DNA of 64,000 nt from Sitta carolinensis (lineage: Eukaryota > Chordata > Aves > Passeriformes > Sittidae): positions 138,297,625 through 138,361,624 of the forward strand of contig CM063284.1 in NCBI GenBank assembly GCA_032173965.1. Direction: 5' to 3'. Below the pieces are notes generated by a model that saw nothing but the letters and a program-made list of their open reading frames with translations, had not been told where the DNA came from and did not search any database. The position numbers and the translations under genes are program-made. Within the stretch, counting starts at the first letter, position 1; the number at the start of each line of letters is the position of its first letter. Positions 1 to 12,355 of the stretch are shown in pieces.

Positions 1-330
1 AAGATAATAAATGTCTCCACTCAGCAAGTGAAGTGCCCAAAGTTCAGAGCGGTGCCCTCCCACAGGAACTGCCATGCCAAATAGCTGAATCCATAACCTG
101 TTTGCCTGTTCTTGTCATGGCATTCCTGGCCCCTTACAGTCCCTGGTGTTTCTTTTGTGGGAGTGGGGGTGGTCATTGTTATTCCTGGCCCTGCACATAT
201 CCTCATCAGCATGTCCCATCAAGCTTCTGGCTCCTGACTTGGGAAACCCTCTACACCATGAACCCCTGCCCCACTGTGGAACATGCCTGGACTACGGGTG
301 ATTTCTTTGGCAAGTGACATTAGCATGGTA
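1..330. other. Unassigned moderately GC-rich segment
   Basis: This stretch is visibly richer in G and C than the AT-rich DNA that follows it from about position 320. An open frame of 94 codons crosses it on the plus strand, but its translation resembles nothing I recognise, and an overlapping minus frame is also open, so neither is called a gene. It may be the end of a repeat cut by the window edge. No terminal repeat, poly(A) signal or LINE tail is visible. Confidence 0.3.
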
Positions 331-1430
331 CTCTACAAATTAATGTATTCTTAAATATTTGGTCTGTTTCCAAAGGTAGACAGATTTAACTGAAGTTATT
401 TAATTCAATGATTTTTACCATGATCTAAATCAATGAGCAAGAAACCTCATTTGAATACTTCTACATTTTTGCTGCTTTAGTTATTTGCCAAAATTTGATC
501 ATTGATAGTTTGCAACTGTTAAAACATACTGTCTTACAACTTACCACAGTAAAACAAGAGCAGTACCATACTTTCCTAAACAGGTTATACTATATACACA
601 TTTAATCGGTTTTACAATTTTACATACAATTGTATCAATTTTTCATTTCTATTGTGCTGTGTTAAATAGTAATAAACATAATTTCTTCTTTAACAGATGA
701 TTCCTTTTTGATTCATAATCTATATCAAATGGCTTCTACTGGAGACTGCAATTAAATTTAAGTGCAGAAAATCAGCATCTTTACATAATTTTTATTAGAT
801 AAACGAAATAACAAGTTTCTGGATATATAAGAAAATAATGTTTTCAACTTAAATTATCTATAAAATATATCTGTAATATCTGTAGTTTAATATTAAGTTC
901 CTCTTGTTCTTCAGTTATCTAGAATAAGTAGATCTCACCTTTCAGAAATATTTTTTAAAAAGCAAATAAACTGCAATAAAGGAAATATAAAGCTGTGTCT
1001 GCAGAAGAGGTAGGCTGTCAAAAGAATGTTTATAACTTGAAGAAGTCAGTTTTTACAAAACCACCTGGCCTGGAGGCAAGTTATCCAAAAAGGTGGTGAA
1101 AAATTTTCCTCCTGGGTTTTCAAAGCTCAGTTGGATAAGTCCTGAGCAGTCTGAGCTCTCAAAATGTTCCCATTCAAAGTAAACTTATGGGTAATTCTTG
1201 GATTCCATGGTTCTACTTTAGCAATTTGAATTATAAGATGAAAGAGTAAATTGCAAGCACAGCATTTTTATTTACCTTACATTTTTCAGTAGGTGACAAA
1301 AATTACATAGATTCTTTATAAATTTATTTTAACATACCTTAAGGTAATTAATTTTGAGAATAAAAAATTGCAGTTGTATACATATTTCTTCCATTATTTT
1401 TCTTTGAATTAAAATTATTCACCTACTGGT
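331..1430. other. AT-rich unique sequence, no feature seen
   Basis: AT-rich non-coding sequence with stops in all frames. I see no repeat family, RNA gene or regulatory motif that I could defend. Confidence 0.6.
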
Positions 1431-1494
1431 TTGTTTTTTTTTTGTTTTGTTTTGTTTTGTTTTTTTTTGTTTTGTTTTGTTTTTTGTTTTTTTT
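1431..1494. repeat. (TTTTG)n simple repeat
   Basis: Runs of T interrupted by single G, mostly in a five-base TTTTG period, seen directly. It may be the complement of an old A-rich retrotransposon tail, but no LINE or SINE body is recognisable beside it. Confidence 0.9.
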
Positions 1495-2004
1495 CAATAG
1501 ATTATTTCCAGTTAAAAATCATGAATGACAGAGATAAAAATAGATTGGTTTAAATTGCAAAAATGGACTTGGGAGGTCTGCCAGTTGTGAATTAACGTTC
1601 CTGATCCAGAATGATTGAGAGATATTAACTCGTTTGTCAGGTATTTCCTTTGAATATAATTTTGTATAATGAACAAAGTCTGGGATGTATAGATAATGAG
1701 CTACAGAAAGAAATATTTAGATTGTCTGATGAAATGATAATAAAATAATCATTGCTATCTGTTGTGTACAGGGATTTAAGAATAGGCCAGGCTGCTGTGT
1801 GTATTTTCAGATTACATGTGCAGAGCATAAATTATACTCAAAGACAACTGCGACACTGCAGCAGTTAGAAGAAGTTGTAGGAATTGATACAGTCAAGCAC
1901 TTATGGATTCTCCACTGTACACAGTGTTTAAATGAAGATGAGATAGATTGGCAAAGTTGTGCAATAAACCATCCAGAATATAGAGGTTTTACCCAGTTCA
2001 GACT
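1495..2004. other. Unassigned sequence with a short open frame
   Basis: Non-coding by default. A 73-codon plus-strand frame at 1799-2020 follows a pyrimidine-rich stretch ending in CAG. Its translation matches no family I know, and its 3' end runs into what looks like an old LINE tail, so it is not annotated as an exon. Confidence 0.4.
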
Positions 2005-2062
2005 TAATGAAATTCTATGACCTCTGCTATGCGACAGGTCACTAGACTAGTACATCTCTGTG
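2005..2062 (+). repeat. Possible ancient CR1/L3-like LINE 3' end
   Basis: The sequence reads like the conserved 3' end of old amniote CR1-like LINEs: an AATTCTATGACCT-like start, then a GGTCA-type core and an ACTAGA-type element in the usual order. It is heavily diverged and short, with no target duplication visible. The assignment rests on resemblance only and could be chance. Confidence 0.35.
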
Positions 2063-5000
2063 TTTTAGTTTGTGCTTTGTTTCTATCAGTTAAAGGCATT
2101 TTGAGCCTCGTCAGCCAGAAAGATGCTTGAGAGCAATGATGAGGGAGAAGGTTTAGGGTGTCATTCAGTTCAGAGCACATCACCAGCTGCAAAGAGAAAA
2201 GGTTGCAGTGAATGCCTGCTTCTGTTGAGGTCAATAAAATTTTTCCTTTGTCTTTAGAGGACCAGAATTTAAACTAATGAATTTCTTGAAGGTAGTGAAG
2301 TTATATGACTCCACAGTAATATGCACTTGATAATTAGTTTCTGTATTCGTATGCAAAATAATTAGTTGAATCGTTACGTTCAATACAATGGTATGCTGAA
2401 GTTTTTCTCTTAAATCTTTACATTATATATAATCAAAACCACTCCACAGCTACTTATTTCAATATTATAAACATTTTTCAATGCAGACACTAACTACTTT
2501 TTGGTGAAAAACAGAGACAGAAAAATTCAGTACAAACCTTTATATTTTACTAAGACAGCAGTAGAGTATTTAAATAGAGGTCCGGCCTTCGGTTTTTAAG
2601 TGCTGCCAGCATACTTAAAAAATAAAAAAACTATATGTTCTGTATATGTTCATATTATATATGTTCACATAAACATGAGAATTCAGAAAATGTCAGTCAC
2701 ATTACTTGTACTTATTAAGATGTGACTGTAATAACACCTGAACGTATTGTAGGCTGCATTCAGTTGAGGGTTCTCCTTAATCTGTTTATCTCTGATCCTG
2801 CTATGTGTGCAGATCATCAACATTTCCCCAATAAACATAATTTCTCTCTAATAGTCCTATATGCATAGAATCTAAAAAGCATTCAGCTAAACCAAACTGG
2901 AGAAAATCTTCAGGAAATAAGAAATTGTTATTGACATTTTTTAAATCTTTTTCTTCTTTCTGCACCAAATCATCATCTTCACAGAGCTCCTCACCATTCC
3001 TAGAGACTACAGCCACATTTCCCAGTATAGAACATACTCTGAATAAATACCACCAAGCCCTAAAATTTGCCTTTCATTCAGACCATAAAGGGCAAACAAA
3101 GAGCTTGAGAGGCTGCCCAAGCAAGCAGAAAGAGTCTGGCTCCTAATAGTGCAAATCTTTTGTAAACAGCTAACTGCAGTCCTATTTCATAAAGTCCACA
3201 GCAGGCTGCTCTGCATTTATAGGTTTCAAGCCTTTAGTGGTGACCTAGACAGTGTTAAATTTGCTTCATTCACTGTCAGTCCAATGCTTCAAAATTCCTA
3301 TTAGTTCTGTAGGCAGTTCAAAGTCTACCACAATATGGAGTCAAGAATTAACAGCTCTTTTCCATGCATCTTTAGTGAAGGGATGGTTTCCTGAAGGGTA
3401 AAAATCAAGGGATGGATTTATGTGTAGAATGAAAAAAAGGTAATTCAAGGTACATTGTTATTTGACACGGTTTGAAGTTAAATACCTTAATTAGAAGAAA
3501 ACAAAAAGTCCCACTTTTAAAGGGACATTTATCTATTAGATTGAACTGTTTGCAAAGGAAATTTATGTGCCAAGGTTATAAAGATTATAAAAGACACTAT
3601 TTAATTATCCCTCAGTTGAACAAAGAAGTCCAGAAAGAGCAAGATATGGGACTAATGGACCAGCAAAAATGCAAAGTACCATTCAGCACTAAAGTAATTG
3701 GGCAGAACATAGAAAGAGACCAGGATAAATGATTACTTCATTAATTTTAAAATTAAAGGGCAAGATAAGGTGGTCACTATCATAGAGAGTTATTAAGGTA
3801 AAACTGGCTAATCAGCACAATTTAAATGTAAAGAAGTCATCCAATGCCTACCAATTTCAGAAGAGCATGAAATAAAGTAATGTGATGTAGCTTTATCAAT
3901 CAAACCATACAGATAAGTGGTTTAGTCTACGAGTTTTCTAATTTATTGTAGCCTTTGTTTAGTACAGTGACCACTGGAAATTGAAGATGGACATCTCTTA
4001 AAATGTTTAAGGTTTGGGACTTACAAATTTGGACATTTAAGGCCTATCCAAAACCTTGCAAATTTCAATGCTCTTCCAGAAATTTCATGTTCCTTGCTTC
4101 GATCATGCTCCTGTAAAAAGTGTCATCATTTTTTCAGGACATATTCAGTCCCCCTACCTGGCTTACTGGCAAACATTTTAGTCTATTTTTTATAACAGAG
4201 TTTTTTATCTTGCTTCTTAGCTGCCTTTCCCCATTTCTGTTGCATTGACTCCCCTAATGCAACAAGCGAGAAAAAGTGCCTTTTCACTCTTTGTCTGTGA
4301 ACTCACATTTTAAATATAATGCATTTTATTTTTGTTCCCTACAGCTTTCTCTGTGAAGTCTATGGGAACATTCTTTAATACAAAATAAAAATTAAAAAAA
4401 ATGCAAAAGCTCAAATAGGCTTGAACCTTCAGAAATTCGGTCTTACTACAGGATATTTGAGTAAGTAGCTTAAATGATACCAAATCCTAGAATGCTTTCC
4501 CTATCTCTTTCAGTCTATCAGAAATATTCATTTGCTTACTCTAGAAGTAGTTAATATGCCTTAAATCCAATTCAGCACGCCTGACTAGCAGACTGTAACT
4601 CTTCATTTATTTATACTATATCCTGGTATTGCCATGGAAATGTAATGTCTCCTGAGAGTAAAGGCCTTGGGCCTTGTGTATTATAAGCTTAATCTGTTAT
4701 CAACACATCATTTTGTTTCCCCCTTATAGCTATAAGTGAATTCTGGGACAATATTATGTTAATACTTTCTACTGACAGACAAGATAGTATATAATGAAAA
4801 CAGGGGTTTCCAGCTTATACAATGATACACTTCAACAATAACATTTAAAGGAAAAAATAAATAATGAAATTTTAAGTGTCTAAACCTGAAAACATTCTTT
4901 TTCTAGGCTATCTGCCAAGTGAAATTTTATGGGGAAGGTTGGATAGGTGTTGACATAAAAGAAAACAGATGGAATGAAAGTTGTGACAGCATTTCTCTCT

Positions 5001-8000
5001 TCCTACACCATCAAATTTTGACGATTTTTTTTTTCTACAGATAGAACACTGGGAAAAAAACCAACCCAAATTAAAAAATCTAGTTTACATTTTCATGTTC
5101 ATGTATTAAAGTTACTTTTAAATAGTTACTTTTTTCAACTGTTGCACAAATATGAATTTATTTGGAAACACTGATTAGAACTACTGTGGTATGCTAATTG
5201 GTGTTATTTATTGAGTTGTGATTAGGAAAGACACTGAACTGAAAAAACAAATCTGAACTACCTGTTATTCTGAAACATCTTGGATTCAGAAAAACTCTGG
5301 ATTTGAACTTTGCAGTTATCTTTAAAAAATATGAAGTTGAGCAGAAGAAGCATTTCAATCTTCTATAGTTCCAAAATACTGCAGTTTATAACCCTTTCTT
5401 CTAAGTTACTTTTTATTAGTAAAGTCATTTTTTTTATATTATGGTTAACCAAGACAAATGCAATAGATATGTCCACAAACTTTAAAAAATGGTGGAACCT
5501 TGTGACTTTGGCCACCTGTTTTACTTGTATTCATTTTAATCCAGACTTGTGTAAAGGTATATGGTCTGATTTTAAAGGAGAAAACAAATCTGCAGCTTCA
5601 CTGACTTCTGCCATTCTGTCTTCTCAGCTTGTAGTGAATGGTTAGCATTTTCTCTGCCTATAACATGCACTTAAAAATTAAACCTTGTTTCTAATTTCAT
5701 AACTGTCCATATTTTGTGTGGGCGTCTGCCAGAAAACAGAAGTTAAATAGCTATGTAATGTTTTCATTGATGTGTATTTTTATGGTTTTTAACATTTTAA
5801 ATACTACAGAATTAAAATGGCTCTTTGTTCCTGCTCATTATTTTAGTTTTAAAAGAACTTGGAGTATGGTCCTCTTTTCTGGAAGTAGTATGCAGTTTTT
5901 AAGAGGGCTGTAAAATAAGTCATGCATTTAAATAATATATAAGGCAAAGAATTGGATATATAAAATGATACAGGGAAGAATCTATATCAGGCATGCAGAC
6001 ACATTTTAATAAGCTCCCTTCAAAATAAGTCTGGGAACATTGTCTAAATACAGCAATGTCAAATAAGTCTGACAGTAATGAAATAAGACAATGCACTATT
6101 AACTGAATAACAGCACCATAGGAAAATATCTATCTAACTTAGATACTCAGTATGACTTGTCTCATTGGTTCGGCACTGCACTGCCTGGGTTCAGCAGCTT
6201 CTGTTCACAGAAACTTGGAAACAGCTCAGGGTAGAGTTCGCCACTAAAAGAAGACACACCTGTCTGTGATTCACTAACTAATATCTTTGTTCAATATGCA
6301 CATCACCAGAAAGCTTTTACTCATTTATAGAAGGGACAGCACCTACACCCTCCAGAGTAAGTAGTGTGGTTTCTGCTGCTATCTCAAGGTGATCTTCCTG
6401 GAAGTGAAATTTCCAGGAGCTGTGTACAGTTATGAGTAACTTACTTGCAAAGGCATCTTGAAAACCAGTAATCCCCTAAATATGGTGACAGCAGAAGCTA
6501 AGCTAGGAAGTATTTTCAAAACAGTCCTCCTGGAGAACAACATGCTAAGTAGCTGAAAAAAGAGGGTTTAAGTGAAGCATCCTGGGAAATGGGACATCCC
6601 CATTAAAACCATTGATTTGCTCCAAATCTATGTATCCATTCTGCAGCTCAGGCAGAGAGGCCAGACCTGCCTATCCCTCTGTATGTGACAACAATATTCA
6701 TTGAATTAGCTGGCACATGGGTGACACCAGGTTTCACAGATCACCTAATTCACCACTCTGACTGGAAGCCCATTAAAAGGCAGAAGTTTTCTTTGGCTTT
6801 TGTGACACCATGGTTTAAGCAGCTACCTAAGCACAGTGAGGGTGCCTGTGAATCTGATTCCTGTAATCTTTACATTCACAAGTCTTTAATCAGTCAGTGA
6901 CCATACATGGTGCAATTCCTAAATGATAGGTGTCTCTCTTCTTTCAGCACCAGTCCCCGAACTTGAACAGACTCTGATGACTACTTCCAATGTTGAAGCA
7001 CTATATCCAATGTGCACTATATCAACACCTTTCAGTAAAGTTGTATTACTTCAGGAATGTTTGCTATACCTGTAAACAAATTCCATTGTAACATTTGGTT
7101 ACACCACTAATTACCCATAAAACCTATCACTGCCAAACAGCAATGTGTGTACCAAATAGATACTGAAAAAATAATTACTTTGGTGCTGACCTTTTATATT
7201 TCTACCAATGATGTGTATTAATAAACTGTGATGTACTTGGCATAAAACACAACAGTCTATCTTCTATTTAACAGCCTTTACAGCTAAAGACAGTTTTAAG
7301 GTCTGCTATCTCCTGGATACTTGTGATTTAGGAATTTAATGAAGAATAAAACAAAATGTGCCAGCTTAGCAGATAGTCTGGATGACAGGTTTAATTTATG
7401 ACCTGTAAGTGATAAAATGGCAGTTTGAAAGAATTATGAAACATTTGATATAATCTTTGGTATAACACTTCCACCCTTGGCAAAGGCTCAGATACTTGTA
7501 GTGAACAATAAAGTAATGGTCTTATCTAAATTGGTTGATGATTAGGTAATTTTTACAAATACAGCTTGCTGTTGTAACAGTGATATTCTAAATAATTCCC
7601 TTATCAAGTAGCCTGAGTTATGTCGTCCATTTTAATGAATACAAACAGATCAACTCAAAGGTATTTTGAGTATGGTGTTAACTCTCCTAATGTGTGTGTT
7701 CTATTTTCTTATTCTAAGACAAGTTGTTTTTACAGGTACAGGGAGTTACATGTGCTACCTGTATTTCTCACAAGAACTAACATTTTTGAGTGATCACTGG
7801 AAGATTTGATATGAAGTAAAAAATCAGAAAAAATGATTCCCAGAGAACATACATTTCCATGTTTGTCAGTGATATTATTTTAAAGGTTGTGCTCATTTTC
7901 TTATCACTTTATATTATCCTTTGTTAAAGTAATTTTAAAAAAATAGAGTGTTTTGCTACACTTTTCTAAAAAAATTATAACTACTTAAAAAATAATGAGT

Positions 8001-8230
8001 ATTAATGAATTGAATTTGAAAGAGATTTCTATACAATCACACAAATCAAATTCTATAACACAATGATCCATAACTGCTTTTTTGCCAGCATTGGCCATTC
8101 TGATGCAGAAACATCCTAATTTTCTATGTGGTTTGTAACTTTTACTCACCTTTCCTTACAGGACTTTAATTTTGGCATTCCATCAAGCTAAATACTTACT
8201 GAGTTTCCTGATTACTTCCTCAATACTATT
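2063..8230. other. AT-rich unique sequence, no gene seen
   Basis: About 6 kb of AT-rich DNA with only short scattered open frames (the longest is 111 codons, at 5310-5645) that look like chance. No LTR, LINE or SINE was recognised. A pair of AAATAAGTCTG motifs lies near 6025 and 6062, but no larger repeat unit surrounds them. Confidence 0.6.
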
Positions 8231-8236
8231 AGTTTT

Positions 8237-8258
8237 GGGGGGTTTGGTTTGGGTTGGG
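8237..8258 (+). other. G-rich tract, candidate G-quadruplex
   Basis: Four G-runs on the plus strand (six, two, three and three Gs) are separated by loops of two to three T. This allows at least a two-tetrad G-quadruplex. The surroundings are AT-rich, so the tract stands out locally. Folding is an inference. Confidence 0.4.
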
Positions 8259-10019
8259 TTTTCTTACTGATGATATAATCTCATCTATAGTACTTTTCAC
8301 TCCTACCAACAGTAAACATGTATCACTTAAAAAGTTGCAAACCCATATAGTCAATATCATTTCATAGAAATGTGGCATGATAAAGGTTTCAAAGTTGTTT
8401 TTCGTGCAGCAACAACCTGGTTAAGATACAGTTAAATCTCGGAATAGATGAACACATATTTTAAATTTGGTTGGAAATACTATCTAGGCCAAGCCATTTA
8501 GGTAAAAACCACTTTAAGTTTGGTAGTCCTCCAGGCTCTTCTCTCCTCAAACCTGAACTGCTTGGGAATTCCAGCTGCAATGACAGAAAAACTCTGAAAC
8601 AGACACTGAGGGCAAGGGGTTTCACACCATATAATAGTCAAGTGGGAAACTCTGACCATGTTAATTGCCTCTTAGTTTCTTTCCTCACTATAATTGTAAA
8701 GGAAATTTTGGAGGCAAATAAGGCAAATTTGTAGCCCAAACTTTAAATATGTAGAATTATACCTAAATGAGGTGCTTAAACAAACATCAAGTAGAGGATA
8801 TAAGTGCTTCCTTATGTATTATGTAAAGTCCTAGCTAAAATCTACAAATAATGTAAAAAATTTCACTGATTCTTTGGATTCCTAACACTACCCCATTTTC
8901 ACATGCATTTATCTTTTCATTACTTTGATTTCCAGATTGAAGTGAAGGTCAGCACAGAAACGCCAACTTTTTGGATCTCTATTTTATTCTTTGTCTACTT
9001 ATTTCCTACAGTTTTTTAAAATTAATTCTAGTGGTCAGCCTGGGAAAGTAGATCAAATCATGTGCCAGTTATATGTCTGAGAAAAAATCTGGGATGCATT
9101 TATCAAAACCAGGCCAAAGTTACCTATTTGTCTGAATTTTACCATTTGTTTGAAAGCATTCTGTGAATTTTTACAAATCATTATTTCAATTTTGTTATTG
9201 CTGCTGCTGTGGGAACAAATGAAGTTGGAAAAGTAGTTCACAAGGGAAGGATAAAAGTGTTGACAGATTTTTATCGAAATGGAGAAAGTAGCATATGGAA
9301 AGAGAGCAAGGGAAAACATGAAAAAAAGGGTGGTGTGAACTTTGGGCCAAAACTTGCTGACAGCCAGGGGAAGGCCAGGAGGTGAGGGTAGGAAGAGAAG
9401 AAACAGAGAAGCCTTCTGAGGCTTGTGAATAAAGACATTTGGCCGCCGGTTGAAAAATTAAGTAACAACACAAGGCTCCCTCCTGGAAGGATGCAGACCT
9501 AAAGAAGTGAGAGGTGTCACAAGCACATACAAACTGTTATCCTGGATTGAAGCAGGGGTCTTGGTAATCAAGTAACTTCTCCTCAGAAGGACCCAGCTGT
9601 TTCAGGGAAGGTCTCAAAGACTGCAGGTTTTGGAATACCAGTCCCCAGAATAATCTACCAAAATCCTAGCAAGAAATTGGCTAGTACTTCTGGTTTGGGT
9701 TGTTTTTCTTCCCTTTAGCTGGTGTAACTGAGAATTCTGACGATCCACAAGAATAGACAATTCTTAATTCCTTGAAGCTCTCTGTGTGTGAACCTGTCTG
9801 GAGGTCAACTGATGTTCTACATTTTTATCCTTGTTCACAATTATAAATACTGGCACGACTACATTTAAAAGAGTAAAGGTGTGTGTTGTGTGCATAGCCT
9901 TTTACTGTCTTCAGATTGGAAGATGTAACTCTCATCTCATCTTCATTGTTGGGAGGGTTGTATAGAACTATGCACCTTTTGTGCAACTCTGAGGAAATTA
10001 TGACACTACTGTTTGCACA
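8259..10019. other. Unassigned sequence, partly less AT-rich
   Basis: No coding region is supported. The stretch 9330-9480 is more GC-rich and contains an AATAAAG at about 9428, so a diverged LTR fragment is conceivable, but no ends, TATA box or family similarity could be recognised. Confidence 0.4.
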
Positions 10020-10444
10020 TGTCCTAGTTCCAGCCAGGATAGAGTTAATTTTGCAGTAGGTGGGAGGGGACATGTCCAGGACAAAGAGTACCACCTCATG
10101 TCATTTCCAGGGGTGGGGGGAAGGGACACTTATGAGGAGAAGAGATCCTTCCTGGACTGCTGCAGCACGGGGGAGGCAGCAGTCAGGTATTGCTGTTTCT
10201 GTATGAGATTGTTTACATCTTTCTTGTACCCTCTATCCTTAGTATCGTTGCTGTTACTGTTATTTTTCCTTAGCTCATTGCTGTTCACAATAAATTGTTT
10301 CTATCTCACCCCACGATCTTTACCTTTTGTGTCTCCAACTCTCCTCTCCATCCTGCCACAGGAGAGGGAGGTGGAGTGGGGGACAGCAAGTAAGTGGCAT
10401 GGGATTTGGAGTCTCAGTGGGAGCATCATCCCTAAACAATGACA
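10020..10444 (+). mobile_element. Solo LTR of a passerine-type ERV
   Basis: The element begins TGTCCTAGTT followed by a CCAGGATAGAGTTAATTTT-like block, a start shared by several songbird ERV LTRs. It contains an AATAAA poly(A) signal at 10289-10294 just after a T- and C-rich stretch, and ends AACAATGACA, giving TG...CA termini over about 425 bp. No internal retroviral sequence lies on either side, so it is a solo LTR left by recombination, or a remnant. A clean target-site duplication is not visible, which suggests age. Exact ends are uncertain by a few bases. Confidence 0.75.
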
Positions 10445-10890
10445 GAATACTGTGTAGGATCTCAGCTGGATATACTAGAAAGTACTATCAAGTAAAGGGA
10501 CAAATATTTTTCTTTGTGCTAGTAAGATCCTCTATTTGCTGGAACAGCTTTTAAAAAGTAGCTGTTTACCTTTATAGGAGAGGATCTAGTTTCAGTTTAT
10601 CACTCTAGTAATTTTCTCTTGTCTTTGGTGACTAAAGTAATCTTTTTCTCCTTGAAATGTTTTAGAATTTTCCTTTTTGCATTTGCATTTGTATTGTGAT
10701 GTTGGACAGTGAATCCTCCTGCTACCTTGCCCCATTCTCATCCTCTTCTCTTCCCTCCAATTTTGAAAGCATCTATGTCACTTTTTCCTCCAATAAGCCA
10801 ATCTTTGACTCATGAAAGAAAGTGCACAAGTGTAAGCATACACGTATAACATTTCCAAGTACTGTTTTTACGAATTTGTGCATACATGGA
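10445..10890. other. Unassigned spacer between two LTRs
   Basis: AT-rich sequence with pyrimidine-rich patches. No gene and no recognisable repeat. Confidence 0.5.
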
Positions 10891-12355
10891 TGTCGTTGTT
10901 TCAATTTGAAACCAGGCAAAAACACCAATTCGTATTTTGGTTTGGGTTTTCCAATTTGAAATTTCCCAATCAAGAGCAAAGCAGGCTTACGCTTAAAAGT
11001 AATAAGACTTTATTAAGTAACACTAAAAGGGAAAAAAACAAGAATCAGAATGAAACCTTCAAAACACATCTCCTCCCTTCCCACATCTTCTTTTCTCCCA
11101 ACCAACAATGTAAAGAAAACAACACTCAGAAATCTCAGTCAGTTTTCCACCCCTAAAACAGTTTTTCTTCAGTTCACTTAGGGAGGAAAGCATCTCTCGT
11201 ATGCTATGGAAAATTCCCCACAAGAAAACAGTTCTCTTTTGGACCCGGTCTTTCATGATCAACAGCCACCTGGAAGATCTGCATTCATGAAACTCATCCC
11301 ATCTTCACAGTTGTGCATGTGGGCCACATGGATGTATGGGGCTTACTTTAAAGATAAACTGTTCAAAGCAAAGGTTCTCTTTATCTATCTTTGAGATCAC
11401 CTTCATCTCAGGGAACAGAGATTCACTTCTTTTGAGGGCTAAGAGTCTTTATCACTTCATCTCTCTGTTGAACTTCTCATGATATCACAGCTTCATCAAC
11501 ATTTCATTCCTTTGCTCAGGTCTACAATTTGAATTCTCCATCTCCCCCATACTTATGGTTTAAAGGAAATATCTCAATATTTTATAGCCAACTACCACAG
11601 CTTACGAGTCTTTTCAGCCTGAAAGCAGCTCCCTATACTCCTTCCATCTGGACCTTCACTCTTTCTTGACTGATCTTGATACTTTCATGCAGTCTCTCTA
11701 CCTGCCTTCATTTTAATTTTCTCTCACTGGAGAGAGAATGGAGGTTTTTTCATGTCCCATCTGTGCACTGATACACTGAAAGAGTTAATAAAGACAGTGT
11801 CTGGGCCAAGGCATTCACCTGAGGGATTGCTGCTGTGCTGGAGCTGTGCCAGGATCTCTGCCAGGCTGTGGTCCATGGTGTCACATTACAAAGCCATGCT
11901 CTGGGGGCAGATCTCAAAGGGCCGGTGCCAAAGGCAGCCGCTGCTGGTCTTTTGCGGCTGGGGGGGAAGTTGGACAGATCTCCAGATCCCCTTTTCCACC
12001 CCTCAATCTTTTTAGGATGTCCCAGCCCACAGCATCAATTCTCTCCTCTCTGCCCAGAGTTAAACAGAGGCAGAGCCAGCCCGGCCAGCAGCAGAGCAGA
12101 ACTTTGTGCTGCAGATGTTCCCAAAAGCAGCTGAGCCCTACCTGGCCCCTGTGGCCTTTCCCCCCTGCCCACTCGTCCCAAGGCCCAGGGGGGAAGGTGT
12201 TCTCTCTCCAACAGCTGGAACAAAAAGGAAGTTCCCAGGCTTCCTTCCTTTGAAATGTAACAACACCCAGACACAAAATGCTTTCCCATTGGTCAAAAAA
12301 ACTGCCAATCTCAAAACCAGCCAACTCACTTCCATGGGCTGGTCAAACTAACACA
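10891..12355 (-). mobile_element. Solo LTR, long passerine ERV family, minus strand
   Basis: This is the reverse-orientation copy of the LTR at 21951-24215. The two share 38 identical bases (10951-10988 reverse-complemented against 24160-24197) and collinear similarity over much of their length. On the minus strand the LTR starts TGTGTTAGTTTGACC at 12355, carries a poly(A) signal (TTTATT on plus, 11009-11014) and appears to end with a CA pair at 10891. Five-base flanks GTGGA (12356-12360) and ATGGA (10886-10890) differ at one base and may be a worn target-site duplication. No gag, pol or env lies beside it. The GC-rich middle (about 11830-12230) produces several overlapping open frames on both strands; these are shadows of LTR sequence. 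This copy lacks the 20 bp minisatellite of its partner. Confidence 0.75.

Noticed and set aside
1799..2020. Possible exon with an upstream pyrimidine tract and CAG
   Set aside because: The translation resembles no known protein, no matching donor or neighbouring exon was seen, and the 3' end runs into an apparent old LINE tail.
5716..5913. 65-codon plus-strand frame with a hydrophobic segment, considered as a small membrane protein
   Set aside because: Hydrophobic codons are expected from T-rich DNA. There is no start context, conservation or neighbouring gene to support it.
11846..12324. Overlapping open frames of 135 and 136 codons on both strands
   Set aside because: They lie in the GC-rich part of a minus-strand LTR, where stop codons are rare on both strands.
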